NCBI GenBank assembly: GCA_003427395.1
Contig: BFEA01000306.1
Location: forward strand, 364,791-414,998
Source of the DNA: Chara braunii
Taxonomy: Eukaryota > Streptophyta > Charophyceae > Charales > Characeae
Length of the DNA: 50,208 bases
Direction of reading: 5' to 3'
Shown here: piece after piece, positions 1 through 11,197 of the stretch
Layout: every line of letters starts with the position of its first letter
How positions within the stretch are numbered: the stretch's first letter is position 1
Notes under the pieces: generated by a model
What the model saw: only the letters and a program-made list of their open reading frames with translations
What the model was told of the DNA's origin: nothing
Database searches by the model: none
Made by a program: the position numbers and the translations under genes

Positions 1-363
1 TGAGGATGGACTGAATTGGGCTACCGGGACTGCAACACATACACATACCGCATGTCACCGGTTACAGCAAGGGGTGGGAATGGACTGAACTGGGCTACCG
101 GGACTGCAACACATACACATACACACCGCATGTCACCGGTTACAACAAGGGTTGAGGATGGACTGAACTGGGCTACCGGAACTGCAACACATACACATAC
201 ACACACCGTATGTCACCGGTTACAGCAAGGGGTGGGGATGGACTGAACTGGGCTACCGGGACTGCAAAACATACACATACACACACCGCATGTCACCGGT
301 TACAGCAAGGGGTGGGGATAGACTGAACCGGGCTACCGGGACTGCAACACATACACATACACA
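1..363. repeat. ~80-bp satellite with a CA-dinucleotide core
   Basis: Five tandem units, with the anchor 'ctgaa(c/t)tgggctacc' or a close variant recurring at 11, 84, 163, 243 and 323 (spacings 73, 79, 80, 80). Each unit has a short run of CA/CATA dinucleotides followed by 'ccgcatgtcaccggttaca'. Variation in the dinucleotide run explains the length differences. ORFs here (such as 16-246) are low-complexity by-products. The array runs off the left edge of the window. Confidence 0.9.
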
Positions 364-365
364 CT

Positions 366-1440
366 AAATTACAGTCAATTGACAAGTTTGGAAGCATCCT
401 TGCTAGGGGAGAACTTACCGTAATATCCCGTAATGAAGCGCAACCCCACAAGCATCAAATCCAAACAAAACACAAGTTTGAGAGCATCTACACTAGAGGA
501 AAGATAACCGAAGTATCCCAGAGTGAATCGCAACATACATAAGCGTCAAATTCAGCCAAAAGACAAGATTGAGAGCATCGACACAAGAGGAAAGTTCACC
601 GAAGTATCCCGGAAAGAATCGCAACACACACAAGCATCAGGGACAACCAAAAGGTGAGTTTGGAAGCAATCTAGCAAGGGGAAAGTTCACGGAAGTATCC
701 CGGAATGAATCGCAACACATACATGTATCAAAGATAGTCAAAAGATGAGATTGATAGATTGATGAGATTGGAAGCAATCTATCAAGGGGAAAGTTCACGT
801 AAGTATCCCGGAATGAATCGCAACACATTCCTGTATCAAAGACAACCAAAAGATGAGATTGGAAGCAATCTATCAAGGGGAAAGTTCACGGAAGTATCCT
901 GGAATGAATCGCAACGCATACATGCATCAAGGACAGCCAAAAGATGAGTTTGGAAACAATTTAGCAAGGGGAAAGTTCACGGAAGTATCCCGGAATGAAT
1001 CGCAACACATACATGTATCAAAGGCAGCCAAAAGATGAGTTTGGAAGCAATCTATCAAGGGGAAAGTTCGCGGAAGTATCCCGGAATGAATCGCAACACA
1101 TACAAGTATCAAGATCAGCCAAAACACAAGATTGAGAGCATCTACACTAGAGGAAAGTCCACCGAAGTATCCCAAGATGAATCGCAACACACACAAGCAT
1201 CAAAAGCAGCCAAAACACAAGATTGAGAGCATCTACACTAGAGGAAAGTTCACCGAAGTATCCCAAGATGAATCGCAACACACACAAGCATCAAAATCAG
1301 CNAATCGCAACACACACAAGCATCAAAATCAGCCAAAACACAAGATTGAGAGCATCTACACTAGAGGAAAGTTCATCGAAGTATCCCAAGATGAATCGCA
1401 ACAAACACAAGCATCAAAATCAGCCAAAATCACAGTTTTG
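366..1440. repeat. 91-bp satellite, left array
   Basis: About twelve copies with the anchor 'gaatcgcaac' at 525, 616, 697, 815, 906, 997, 1,088, 1,179, 1,270, about 1,303 and 1,393. The usual spacing is 90-91 bp, with one short unit, one insertion near 745-765, and a break marked by an ambiguous base at 1,302 where about 58 bp of a unit is missing. Each unit carries 'gaggaaagttcaccgaagta'. Its reverse complement resembles the right-hand 91-bp array (8,436-10,600). Because 91 is not a multiple of three, the short ORFs here change frame each unit and are not genes. Confidence 0.9.
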
Positions 1441-1632
1441 AAGGGAGGAAGAAGATGAAGAAGGGGGAGGAGAGGAAGGAGAGGACGGAGAGGAAGAAGA
1501 AGAAGGAGAAGAAGAGGGAGAAGAAGAAGAAGGAGAAAAAGGAGGAGGAGGAGGATAGGGAGAAGAAGAAGGAGAAGAAGAGGAAGAAGAAAAGGAAGAA
1601 GAAGAAGAAGAAAAAGAGAGGAGGAGGAGAAA
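1441..1632. repeat. Homopurine GAA/GGA tract
   Basis: Nearly pure A/G on the plus strand for about 190 bases, made of irregular GAA, GGA and AGGA units. It sits between the 91-bp satellite and the left body arm, mirroring the C/T tract at 8,216-8,430. Lys/Glu-rich and Leu/Phe/Ser-rich ORFs across it are artefacts of composition. Confidence 0.9.
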
Positions 1633-4270
1633 CTTCCTTCATCTTTCACTCACCTCTTGCTGGTCTCTAGGCAATGGAGTCCCAGGCTTAGTTCTAGCTC
1701 CTTGAGTATGACTTTCCTTCCTCCCAAGTTCTCTCCTCCTCCCCTCACACCTCTTCTCAAGCTATGGCAGGCTCCTACTCCTAAGGCTATGGAGTCCTTC
1801 CCTCTAGAAGGGCTAAGGGGACCCCTTTTAGCCTCTCCTTCTATCTCACAGCTTGAGGGTTATGGCGGACCACTCCCCTTGCGTCCTCCTAGCCTCTAGG
1901 TCTCCTCCCTCAGCCTTATCACCATAGCCAGGCTCCAGGCTAGCTCCGACTCTCTCCTCCTTGCTCTACTCCACTAGGACTCTCTCATGGACTCATTTTG
2001 GCAGCATGGGCTCCTCTCATGCTCAAATGAGAGTGGCGGCCTGCACCTCCAGCTTATGTAAGCTGAAACTGGTGCACCGCCCAGCCTCTAGGCCTTCCCA
2101 AGTGCCTCTAGGTGGACCGAGGTACCCCCAAGGCCAAATTTCAGGTTTTGGCCTCCCTGGAGGTACCTGGGCCTCATCTTGGCCAGGTACATGCAGTCCG
2201 AGAGGCTGGTACCTTCTCGGACTACCCCTTGGCCTACCCCGGCCTCTTTTCTCTCCGAAAGGAGCTGTCTTTTCGGGGTAACCATACCCAAAATGCAGCC
2301 TTTGATAAAAATTGAGGGCCTAAAGGCCCATTTCTTGTCTTTTTCCGCATCTAGGCCTCTTTTGGGTAGGTCGTTGCTTTTTTCCAAGTAGCGGCACAAT
2401 CTCAGCCTTGGATTTGGTTGAGATCTATGGCCCCCCCCTATTCTGAGCTACCCCCAAGCTCCCCTTGGCCCAAATTTGAGCCTTTTACTTCAATTTTCAA
2501 TTTTCTGATGTATCCGGTCCAAACCTTGGCCCAAATACTCAGTTTTGTCTTCTTCCTCTCTTTGTTTTCCCACCATTTTGCTGCCACCCCATTCCGGACC
2601 TAGCCGTTTTGTGTCAGCCCACAAAAAAACGGCTAGATCTCCTCCTCCACAAGATCATATCTCAGATCTATGGCCCAAAAGAAAACCGACCAACTCACAT
2701 CAACATTTTTCCTTATTTTTCCTGCTTAAATTCAGATATCGCAGAGATAATGCCCCAAGGGCCATATCTCTACAATCCGGGATGCCCTCCTAGGATCTAG
2801 GAGGGATGAGGTCATCATTGAGACCTGCCAGTCCCTACTGCTGCAGTCCCAACCTGGCGGCACATTTTCCTCCACTCATTCCTCCTCCTTTGTCCCATTC
2901 TCCCCCTTTTTCTCCCCTTTTTCTCTCATTTCTGATGGGGCAAGTGTCCAACAACTATTTTTCCTCTTTCTAGCTGTTGGGCCCCATCCAAGTTCTGATT
3001 TTGCAGCCGGCATGTGGCCGTTATACCTCGGACTGCAGTAGTGGCACCCCCAAGGTCCAAGGGGGCTCCTTTTGGCTGCCATCGCTTCCTGTTTGAGGCC
3101 CCCTTGCTCCGATTTTCTCCGGCCAGCCATTTCCTCATGTGGGGCCTTCAGAGCTTTGTTTTTCTCAGCCTGGCTGGTCCGGGATAACCCGGACTGCTGG
3201 CCGAGCCCCCTCACCGGCACTACTCCCTCTTCTCCTTCCCCTTGGCACCTCCCGCCGGCGCGTGCCGCGGTGGTACTTAACAATTTCGTCCGGACCCCCG
3301 GCTCGGACGGCGCCACCCCCCTCGATATTACTTTACTTTTATTGTCATTATACCTTATCCTGGTTCCCCTTGGGTCATCCCAGATACCCTCCGTCTTTCC
3401 CGCGTCAGGCCCGCCTCTTCCATTCTGCCGACAATTCCTATCGACGCCCGACTTCTCCCCATCCTCCTATTACTCTTAGTTCATACCTTCCTCCGGCGTC
3501 ATCCGGGGTGACGACCCGTTTTACGTTGGGTCATCATGCGTCCCCATCGTTCAGTCGTCAATTATTCCGTCGACGGCTCCCGATACTCAGTCCCGTCGGT
3601 GGCTCCTGATACTCAGTCCCGTTGGTGGCTCCCGACACTTTGTCCCATCGGTACCTGTCCCGCCGGCGGTTCCGCTGATACGGCAATTTTTGCCTAGTCC
3701 CCCACGGTTCCCGTCAGTAGTCCCGTGTTGGTACCACATTTCTGCCTGGTCCCACGGGGTCCCTGGCACTTTGTTCCGCCGGCACCACATCATCCCGCGA
3801 CCCCCGTGGTTCCGGGCGCTTTGTCCCGTCGGCACCATTCTTCCTCCTGATGTTCCTGACATCTCTCCGCCTCACGGCGGTCTCCGTCCCTTGTTCCCTT
3901 TGCGTCCGCACACGACTCTTTTGTCCCTACGTCCTAGTGGCCCACCTGACCCGGTACCCCTTTCTCATGTCGGCACTCCGCGTCCGATGGGACCCGCGTG
4001 CGTCCTATGTCATCACTAATTCCTTGCGATCCTCTGCCGCCTCCCGTTTCGTCAATTTCTACCTGGTTCATTGGTCCTAACGACTTCAAGCAGCCTCTGG
4101 GTTCCTCGCGTTTGCGCCTGTGCCTTGATCCTCCCATCCTTCCTGCATCCGATTTTCTCTGTTGTGCACAAATCGGCCATATACAGTCTCTCGAGTGGTG
4201 GGAAGTCATTCGGGACTCACCAGTCCTGACATATTCCCCCCACTCATTCGCGATGTCCTCATCGCGCACC
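1633..4270. repeat. Left body arm of the large inverted repeat
   Basis: Non-coding-looking sequence whose reverse complement recurs at 4,641-8,215. Matched stretches include 1,995-2,140 with about 7,735-7,900, 2,600-2,700 with 7,200-7,310, 2,795-2,845 with 7,060-7,115, 3,085-3,160 with 6,755-6,815, and 4,150-4,235 with 4,665-4,750. The order is conserved. Divergence of perhaps 15-25 percent by eye rules out a recent sequencing or assembly fold-back. Short ORFs (for example 2,876-3,316 minus and 3,934-4,437 minus) show no motif and are not conserved as ORFs in the other arm. Confidence 0.8.
3545..3720. repeat. 26-bp minisatellite, left arm
   Basis: Units of the form 'ggctccygatactcagtccc' plus six bases start at 3,575, 3,601 and 3,627 (exactly 26 bp apart), with more diverged copies on both sides. 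The unit is recognisable as the reverse complement of the 26-bp unit at 4,985-5,200, so this array pairs with it across the centre of symmetry. Confidence 0.75.
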
Positions 4271-4640
4271 AATCCGTAGTTAGTGGGGATTTGGGAGTGA
4301 TAGACAGACGGAGAGGGGGGGGTGGGGTGAGATGGGTAGTTAACTTGCCAGGGTTCTCTTTGTGTTTTCCCATTCTTTTCTCGGGTCTTTCTTTGAATTT
4401 CCGCCCCTTGGGGCAGGGGAGGGTATGGGGGAGTCAAGGTTCTTCTTCGGCTTCTCTTTTTCTCCCACAGCTTAGACCAGGTTATTCATTCCATCATAGC
4501 TCTGCCTCTTTATCTTTCCCTCAATCGCGACATGACCTTCCTCTTCAGTCAACTCTGTATACCCAACAGGGTAGCCCATAATTCTTTCGACCCCAAGGGA
4601 TAGCCTCCTGTCCCTCAGCCTGAGGAAGGTGTCCCCAACC
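4271..4640. other. Central spacer of the inverted repeat
   Basis: About 370 bases that I cannot match to their own reverse complement or to either arm. It includes a G-run (4,311-4,330) and pyrimidine-rich stretches. No gene, catalytic motif or RNA gene is visible. Confidence 0.5.
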
Positions 4641-4984
4641 CTCCTCCGACTGCGCCTCTCCGCCTACACGGTGTCGGGACCGGTGGGTCCCGAATGACTT
4701 CCCATCACTCAAGAGCTTGTATAGAGCCAATTTGTGCACGACAGAGAATTTGGGAATAAGAAGGAACTGGAAAAGAAAGAGCGAAGGACTAGGCGATCGA
4801 GAGCAATGGCGCCCCGAGTTCGGAACCGCAGGAAAGAGCTAGCAACGGCAGGAAACCGAGCGCGGAGGCTCGAGCGTGGAAGGGCGGAGCCTGAGGACAG
4901 ATGGGCCACTAGAGTTCGAGACAACAGAGGCCAAGAGGATGCATGGGACCAAAGGGAGAGCAATGGTAGTCGGGGCTAAGTATT

Positions 4985-5200
4985 GGGGACCGCCAACGAG
5001 ACCAAGTGTCAGGGACCGCTGGCGGGACTAAGCGTCGGAGACCGCCAACGAGACTAAGTGTCGGGGACCACCAACGAGACCAAGTGTCGGGGACCGTCGA
5101 CGGGGCCAAGTGTCGGGGACCATCGACGGGGCTAAGTGACGGGGGCCGTCGACGGGACTAAAGTGTTGGGGACCACCAACGGGACAAAAGTCGGTGGTCC
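4985..5200. repeat. 26-bp minisatellite, right arm
   Basis: 'ggacc(g/a)yc' anchors at about 4,987, 5,013, 5,038, 5,064, 5,091, 5,117, 5,143 and 5,170, a mean spacing of 26 bp. Units read approximately 'ggggaccgtcgacggggcta' plus 'agtgtc'. It mirrors the left-arm array at 3,545-3,720. Confidence 0.85.
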
Positions 5201-5239
5201 ACGACGGAATAAATACTAAGGACCAGCGTGGGACGAGTG

Positions 5240-5840
5240 GTGGGAACTTGTGACGCCCCAAGAGAAAAATAAAGAGCGATGTGAAGAGCAAATAAGTAAA
5301 GCGAGGTACACCGTCAAGATCGAGGATCTTGACGACCAAGAATATTAGCTCCGCTAGTATGGGCACTAGTGGGAGCAAGCGAGGAGGCTGGAAGGAAAAA
5401 GAAAAGTGAAGGAAATTGAAGTGGGAGGCATGGGAGCAATCCGAAAAATCTCGGATCAGCCTCCCCCAAGAAAACTGAGTAAAAAGAAAGCCCACGGGAA
5501 AATAAGGCCCCCGGGGTAAATCGGAGTAGGGGAGCCCGCTATGGGGAAAGAATGGGAGTAAAAAAGAGCTTCCATGGGCATGAGAGAACCAAGACTGCAG
5601 TCCGAGTTAAAACACACTGCACCAAGAGGAGAGGAAGGGCCAAAACTAGGAGGAAGGGCCTAGAAAAGGGCCTTAACGGCTAGTTGACACATGGCATGCA
5701 AAAAGAAAAAGCAAAGAAAAAGAAAAATGAGGAAGAATAAGACACAATGGGTGAGAGGGAGTGAGTGAGTTGGCCGACAGTTGGGACTGAAGCAACTAGG
5801 GACTGGCAGGTCCCTACTCTCAACAAACGAAGGGAAAAGA
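5240..5840. repeat. Internal direct duplication in right arm, copy 1
   Basis: Shares order and wording with 6,515-7,110: the 'gacgccccaag'/'gttgtcccaag' block, the 'caagatcgaggatcttgac'/'gagatcaaggatctagac' block, the 'gcactagtggg' block, and the closing 'ggactggcaggtccct'/'ggattggcaggtccct'. The left arm has only one equivalent, so the duplication arose in the right arm or was lost from the left. Confidence 0.65.
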
Positions 5841-6514
5841 AAAGAAAAGAAAAAGAAAAAGAAAGGGAGAGGAAAAGACAAAAGGGCACTAACAGCCAAA
5901 AACGGTCACTTGGGGAGATGCATCCGTGACGAGATTCATCCTGGAATATGGCGGTCGCAATGCACTTGATTTTCTCTGATTTTTGCAAAAAAAATCAAGG
6001 CCCCGTGCAACCGAAAAATAATGGATTACATGGGGGAGGTGAAACACATGTTTTTGGGGCATCCGGAGCCAAAATCAAGTCCGGATGCATCTGGGAGTTG
6101 GCCGTTTGTTTTCTCTCAAGTAAGGGGCTAGTTGTGAGGGCGTGGGGCAAGAGAATTGACCCCAACTGCAGTCCGAATTACAGCGGACTGCATGAGGATG
6201 CCTAGGCTAAGGGGAAATAAGCTACGGCAAGGCCTATGGGCTAAAGAAAAAAAGGGGATTTCGGCATGGGGCAAACGGAGACGGTAAACGGCGACCGTGA
6301 GGTGAGATCTCACAGCCAGGAAAATCGGCACGCAAAGGAGAGATGTTGGGACCGCCGAGGACAAGGGGGCCATAAAAATAAAATGAGGCACCATCCGGGA
6401 TGTTGTCGAGGACCAAGTGGACCCAAATAATAAAAGTCGAAAAACGGGACGTGCGCCGGTGGGACTACCGGCGGGACGAGAAAATGGGACTAGTACGGAA
6501 GAGCTGGCAGGGAC

Positions 6515-7110
6515 TTGGGTTGTCCCAAGGGAACCATGAGCCAAGTGCAAAAAAACGATAATAATGGTGCGAGCCGACGGCACCGTCGAGATCAAGGATC
6601 TAGACGGTGAAAAATACTAGCACCACTAGTGCAAGCACTAGTGGGGGCAAGTGGAAGAGCCACGGAAGGAAGGCAAGGAGAAATAATAGTGGTTGGGGGC
6701 CTGCCCAGCAGTCCGAGATATCTCGGATCAGCTAGGCATGAGAAAATAGAGCCTCAAAGGGCTCCACATGAGAAAATGGCTGTCCGGAGAAAATCGGAGC
6801 AAGGGGGCCCAAAATCAAAGTTAACGGGAGCAAAAGGAAGCCCCGTAGGAGCATAGGGGTACCGTTACTGCAATCCGTGATATAACGACCTAGAAGTTGT
6901 TGGGACTCTGGCCTTGGATGGGGTTCTAGAGACTAAAGAAGGAGGGTGCATGGCTGTTTGACACTTGTCACAGCTGAAATAAAGGGAAAAGAGAGAAAAT
7001 GGTGGGAGAATGAGACAAAAGGGGAGAGATGAGTGGAGGGAAATGTGCTGGCCTGTTGGGACTGCTACAGTAGGGATTGGCAGGTCCCTATGATGACCTC
7101 ATCCCTCCTA
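6515..7110. repeat. Internal direct duplication in right arm, copy 2
   Basis: Second copy of the block at 5,240-5,840. It is the copy that pairs best with the left arm: 7,060-7,115 ('ggactgctacagtaggg...gaggtcatcat' on the other strand) matches 2,795-2,845. Confidence 0.65.
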
Positions 7111-8215
7111 GATTCACGGAGGGCAATCCGGATTGCAGAGATATGGCCCTTGGGGCCATATCTCCACAAAATCTTAATTAAAAGAAAGAAAATAAGAGAG
7201 AAAACAGAAATGAGTTGGCCGTTTTTTTTTGGACCATGGATCTGAGATCAGATCTCATGGTGGAGAGGATCTGGCCGTCTTTTGTTGGCCAGCACAAAAC
7301 GGCTAGCTCCGGAATGAGGTGGCAGCCCAAAATGGAAAGAAACAAAAGAGGGAAGAGGACAAAACTGTGCATTTGGAAATTGGAAGTGTGGACTTTGGGG
7401 CCCAAAATTGACGCGAGGGGTACCATGGGGGAGCCCGGAATATTGTGAACCTTCGATCTCAGCCAGATCTAAGGCTGAAGTTGCACCGTTACTTAGAAAA
7501 ATGCAACGGTCTATTCAAAAAGAGGCCAACATCAGAAAAATCAAGGAAATGGGTCTCTAGGCCCTTGTTTTTCAAGCAAGGCTGCTCCTGGGGCACGGGA
7601 CCCTATGAGACAACATTTTTGAAACTGAAAAGAGGCCAAGGGAGGCCAAAGGGTAGTCCGAGTTGGTACCAGCCACTCGGACTGCATGTACCTGGCCAAA
7701 ATAAGGCCCGGGTACCCCCGGGAGGGCCAAGTGGTGGAAAACTGCCTTGGGGGTACCTCGGTTCACCTTGAGGCACATGGGGAGGCTCATAGGCTGGGCG
7801 GTGCACCAGTTTCAGCCTATATGAGCTGGGGATTCAGTCCGCCACTCTCACATTTGCATGTGGAGAGCCCATGTTGCCCAAATAAACCTGTGAGAGAGCT
7901 CTACTCACTTGGAAGTCAGGGGAGGTGAACCGTCGCAAGCTTGGAGCTTGGTGATGGTGATAGGCTAGAGGAGGAGGCCCTAGTGGCTGGTAGCAGTGAG
8001 GGAGGTAGTCCGCCATAGCCCCCAGGCTATGAGTAAGAGAGAGAGGCTAGAGGAGGTCCCATTATAGCCAATACAAGGGAAGTCTGCCATAGCTTGAGAA
8101 AGGAGGAGAGAGAGGAAGGTGAAAAGGGACTTGAGGAGGGTGGAAGCCATAGTCAGGGAGTGAATATTGAGGGTGAGACTTCATCTTCAAGCGACCACCG
8201 GAGGTGAGTGGAGGG

Positions 8216-8430
8216 AAGAAGCTACCTCTTCTTCTTCCTCTCCTTCCTCTTCTTCTTCTCTTTCTTCTTCCTCTTCTTCTCCTGCCCTTTCTTCTTCTTC
8301 TCCTTCTTCTTCTTTTTCTTCCTCTACTTCTTCTTCTGCTTTCTCTTCGCCTATCTCTCCTTCTTCTTCATCTTCTTCTTCTTCTTCTTCTTCTTCCCCC
8401 TTTCTCTCATCCTCAGGTTCTCTCTCTCAT
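8216..8430. repeat. Homopyrimidine CTT/CCT tract
   Basis: About 200 bases almost entirely C/T on plus (CTT, TCC and CTTCTT units), the mirror of the purine tract at 1,441-1,632. Poly-Ser, poly-Leu and poly-Phe ORFs in all three plus frames are composition artefacts. Confidence 0.9.
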
Positions 8431-8435
8431 TTGAC

Positions 8436-9775
8436 ATTAGATAGTGTAGCGATTCACCCCTGAATGTTCCGCTGAACTTTCCTGTTGATATTGGTTGTTC
8501 AAGTGCGCGTCTTTCTCTCATTTGGCACTAGGTAGTGTAGCGATTCACCCCTGAATGTTCCGTTGAACTTTCCTGTTGATATTTGGTTGCTCAAGTGCTT
8601 GTCTTTCTCTCATTTGGCACTAGGTAGTGTAGTGATTCACCCCTGAATGTTCCGCTGAACTTTCCTGTTGATATTGGTTGTTCAAGTGCTCGTCTTTCTC
8701 TCATTTGGCACTAGGTAGTGTAGCGATTCACCCCTGAATGTTCCGCTGAACTTTCCTGTTNGCACTAGGTAGTGTAGCGATTCACCCCTGAATGTTCCGC
8801 TGAACTTTCCTGTTGATATTGGTTGTTCAAGTGCTTGTCTTTCTCTCATTTGGCACCAGGTAGTGTAGCGATTCACCCCTGAATGTTCTGCTGAACTTTC
8901 CTGTTGATATTGATTGTTCAAGTGCTTGTCTATCTCTCATTTGGCACTTGGTAGTGTAGCGATTCACCCCTGAATGTTCCGCTGAACTTTCCTATTGATA
9001 TTGGCTGGTCAAGTGCTTGTCTATCTCTCATTTGGCACTAAGTAGTGTAGCGGTTCAACCATGAATGTTCCGCTGAACTTTCCTGTTAATATTGGCTGTT
9101 CAAGTGCTTGTTTTTCTCTAATTTGGCACTAGGTAGTGTAGCGATTCACCCCTGAATGTTCCGCTGAACTTTCCTGTTGATATTGGCTGGTCAAGTGCTT
9201 GTCTATCTCTCATTTGGCACTAGGTAGTGTAGCGGTTCACCCCTGAATGTTCTGCTGAACATTCCTGTCGATATTGGTTGTTCAAGTGCTTGTCTTTCTC
9301 TCATTTGGCACTAGGTAGTGTAGCGATACACCCCTGAATGTTCCGCTGAACTTTCCTGTTGATATAGGCTGGTCAAGTGCTTGTCTATCTCTCATTTGGC
9401 AGTAGGTGGTATAGCGGTTCACCCCCTGAATGTTCCGCTGAACTTTCCTGTTGATATTGGCTGGTCAAGTGCTTGTCTATCTCTCATTTGGCACTAGGTA
9501 GTGTAGAGATTCATCCCTGAATGTTCCGCTGAACTTTCCTGTTGATATTGACTGTTCAAGTGCTTGTCTTCCTCTCATTTGGCACTAGGTAGTGTAGCGA
9601 TTCACCCCTGAATGTTCCGCTGAACTTTCCTGTTGACATTGGCTGTTCAAGTGCTTGTATTTCTCTCATTTTGGCACTAGGTAGTGTAGTGATTCAGCCC
9701 CTGAATATTCCGTCGAACTTTCCTGGTGATATTGGGTGTTCGAGTGTTTGTCCTTCTCTCATTCGGCACTAGGTA
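8436..9775. repeat. 91-bp satellite, right array, subfamily 1
   Basis: Sixteen copies with anchor 'tagtgtagcgattcacccc' or variants, spaced 90-93 bp (for example 8,531, 8,624, 8,714, 8,860, 8,951, 9,042, 9,134, 9,225). One copy is shortened to about 55 bp at the ambiguous base 8,761, a collapsed assembly point. The reverse complement of the unit contains 'aggaaagttcagcggaac' and 'gtgaatcgctacac', matching the left-array unit. Confidence 0.92.
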
Positions 9776-10600
9776 GTGTAGCGATTCATCCCTGAGTGTT
9801 GTGATGTTCTTCCTTGGTGATTTGGGCTGTTAACACTTGTGTTTTCACTCATGCAGTAGGTAGTAGTTCTCCGATCCACCCATGAATGTTCCACGGTCCT
9901 TCCTTGGGGAATTGTGTTGTTCACACTTGTGTCTTCACTCATGCAGTAGGTAGTAGTGCTCCGATCCACCCATGAATGTTTCGCTGTTCTTCCTTGGGGA
10001 ATTGGGCTGTTCACACTTCTGTTTTCACTCATGCAGTAGGTAGTAGTGGTCTGATTCACCCATGAATGTTCCACTGTTTTTCCCTGGTGATTTGGGTTGT
10101 TCGCACTTCTGTTTTTCACTCATGCAGTAGGTAGTAGTGGTCCGATTCAACCATGAATGTTCCGCTGTTCTTAATGGTGATTCGGGATGCTCACACTTGT
10201 GCTCTTCACTCGTGCAATAGGTAGTAGTGGTCCGATTCACCCATGAGTGTTCCGCTGCTCTTCCTTGGTGACTTGGGCTGTCCACACTTATGTTTTTGAC
10301 TCATGCAGTAGGTAGTAGTGTTCCGGCTCATCCCTGAGTGTTATGGTGCTCTTCCTTGGTGATTTTGGACTATTCACACTTGTGTTTTCACTCATGCAGT
10401 AGGTAGTAGTGCTACGGCTCATCCCTGAGTGTTGTGGTGCTTTTCCTTGGTGATTTTGGATTGTTCACACTTGTGTTTTCACTCATGCAGTAGGTAGTAG
10501 TGCTCCGGCTCATCCCTGAGTGTTGTGGTGCTCTTCCTTGGTGATTTTGGACTGTTCACACTTATGTTTTCACTCATGCAGTAGTGTAGTTGTGCTCCGG
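9776..10600. repeat. ~90-bp satellite, right array, subfamily 2
   Basis: Nine units with anchor 'catgcagtaggtagtag' at about 9,850, 9,940, 10,030, 10,121, 10,211, 10,302, 10,392, 10,483 and 10,575 (spacing 90-92 bp). It keeps the 'gattcacccatgaatgttcc' core, so it is a diverged block of the same family rather than an unrelated satellite. The boundary between subfamilies near 9,775 is sharp. Confidence 0.9.
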
Positions 10601-10619
10601 TTCTCCTTTGTTGTTCAAA

Positions 10620-11042
10620 GTATGAACGTGTGTGTGTGTGTGTGTGCAGTTGGGTGTGTGCTGTGTTTCGGTCCCCACTACCGCTGTGCAGTCCCTCCCC
10701 TGTGGTCTGCATATGTGTGTATGTGTATGGGTGTGTGTGTGTGTGTGTGTGCAGCTGGGTGTGTGCTGTATTTCGGCCCCCACTACCGCCGTGCAGTCCG
10801 CCCCCCCGTGATCTACACATGTGTGTATGTGTGTATGTGTGTATGTGTGTGTGTGTGTGTGTGTGCAGTTGGGTGTGTGCTATGTTTCGGTCCCCACTAC
10901 CGCTGTGCAGTCCCTCCCTTGTGGTCTGCATATGTATGTATTTGTATGGGTGTGTGTATGTGTGTGTGCAATTGGGTGTGTGCTGTATTTCGGCCCCCAC
11001 TACCGCCGTGCAGTCCACCCCGTGATCGGCACGTGTGCATGT

Positions 11043-11073
<31 letters not shown>

Positions 11074-11138
11074 CAGTTGGGTGTGTGCTGTGTTTCGGCC
11101 CCCACTACCCTCTGTGCAGCCCCCCCGTGATCTGCAAA

Positions 11139-11197
<59 letters not shown>

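Larger units (their letters stand above)
4641..8215. repeat. Right body arm of the large inverted repeat
   Basis: Reverse-complement counterpart of 1,633-4,270, about 0.9 kb longer because it holds an internal direct duplication (about 5,240-5,840 and 6,515-7,110). The innermost match is around 4,665-4,750. The outermost is around 7,735-8,200, where runs of 'ccatagcc'/'ggctatgg' words also recall the left arm at 1,770-1,960. ORFs in this arm (4,734-4,979, 5,028-5,495 minus, 6,128-6,595 minus, 7,445-7,771) are unsupported. Confidence 0.8.

Noticed and set aside
1356-1670. Lys/Glu-rich ORF on plus and Leu-rich 'membrane' ORFs on minus
   Set aside because: They translate a homopurine tract; the same happens in reverse at 8,167-8,463.
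366-10600. CRISPR-like array
   Set aside because: The whole 91-bp unit is repeated with scattered changes; there are no conserved short repeats separated by unique spacers, and the context is eukaryotic.
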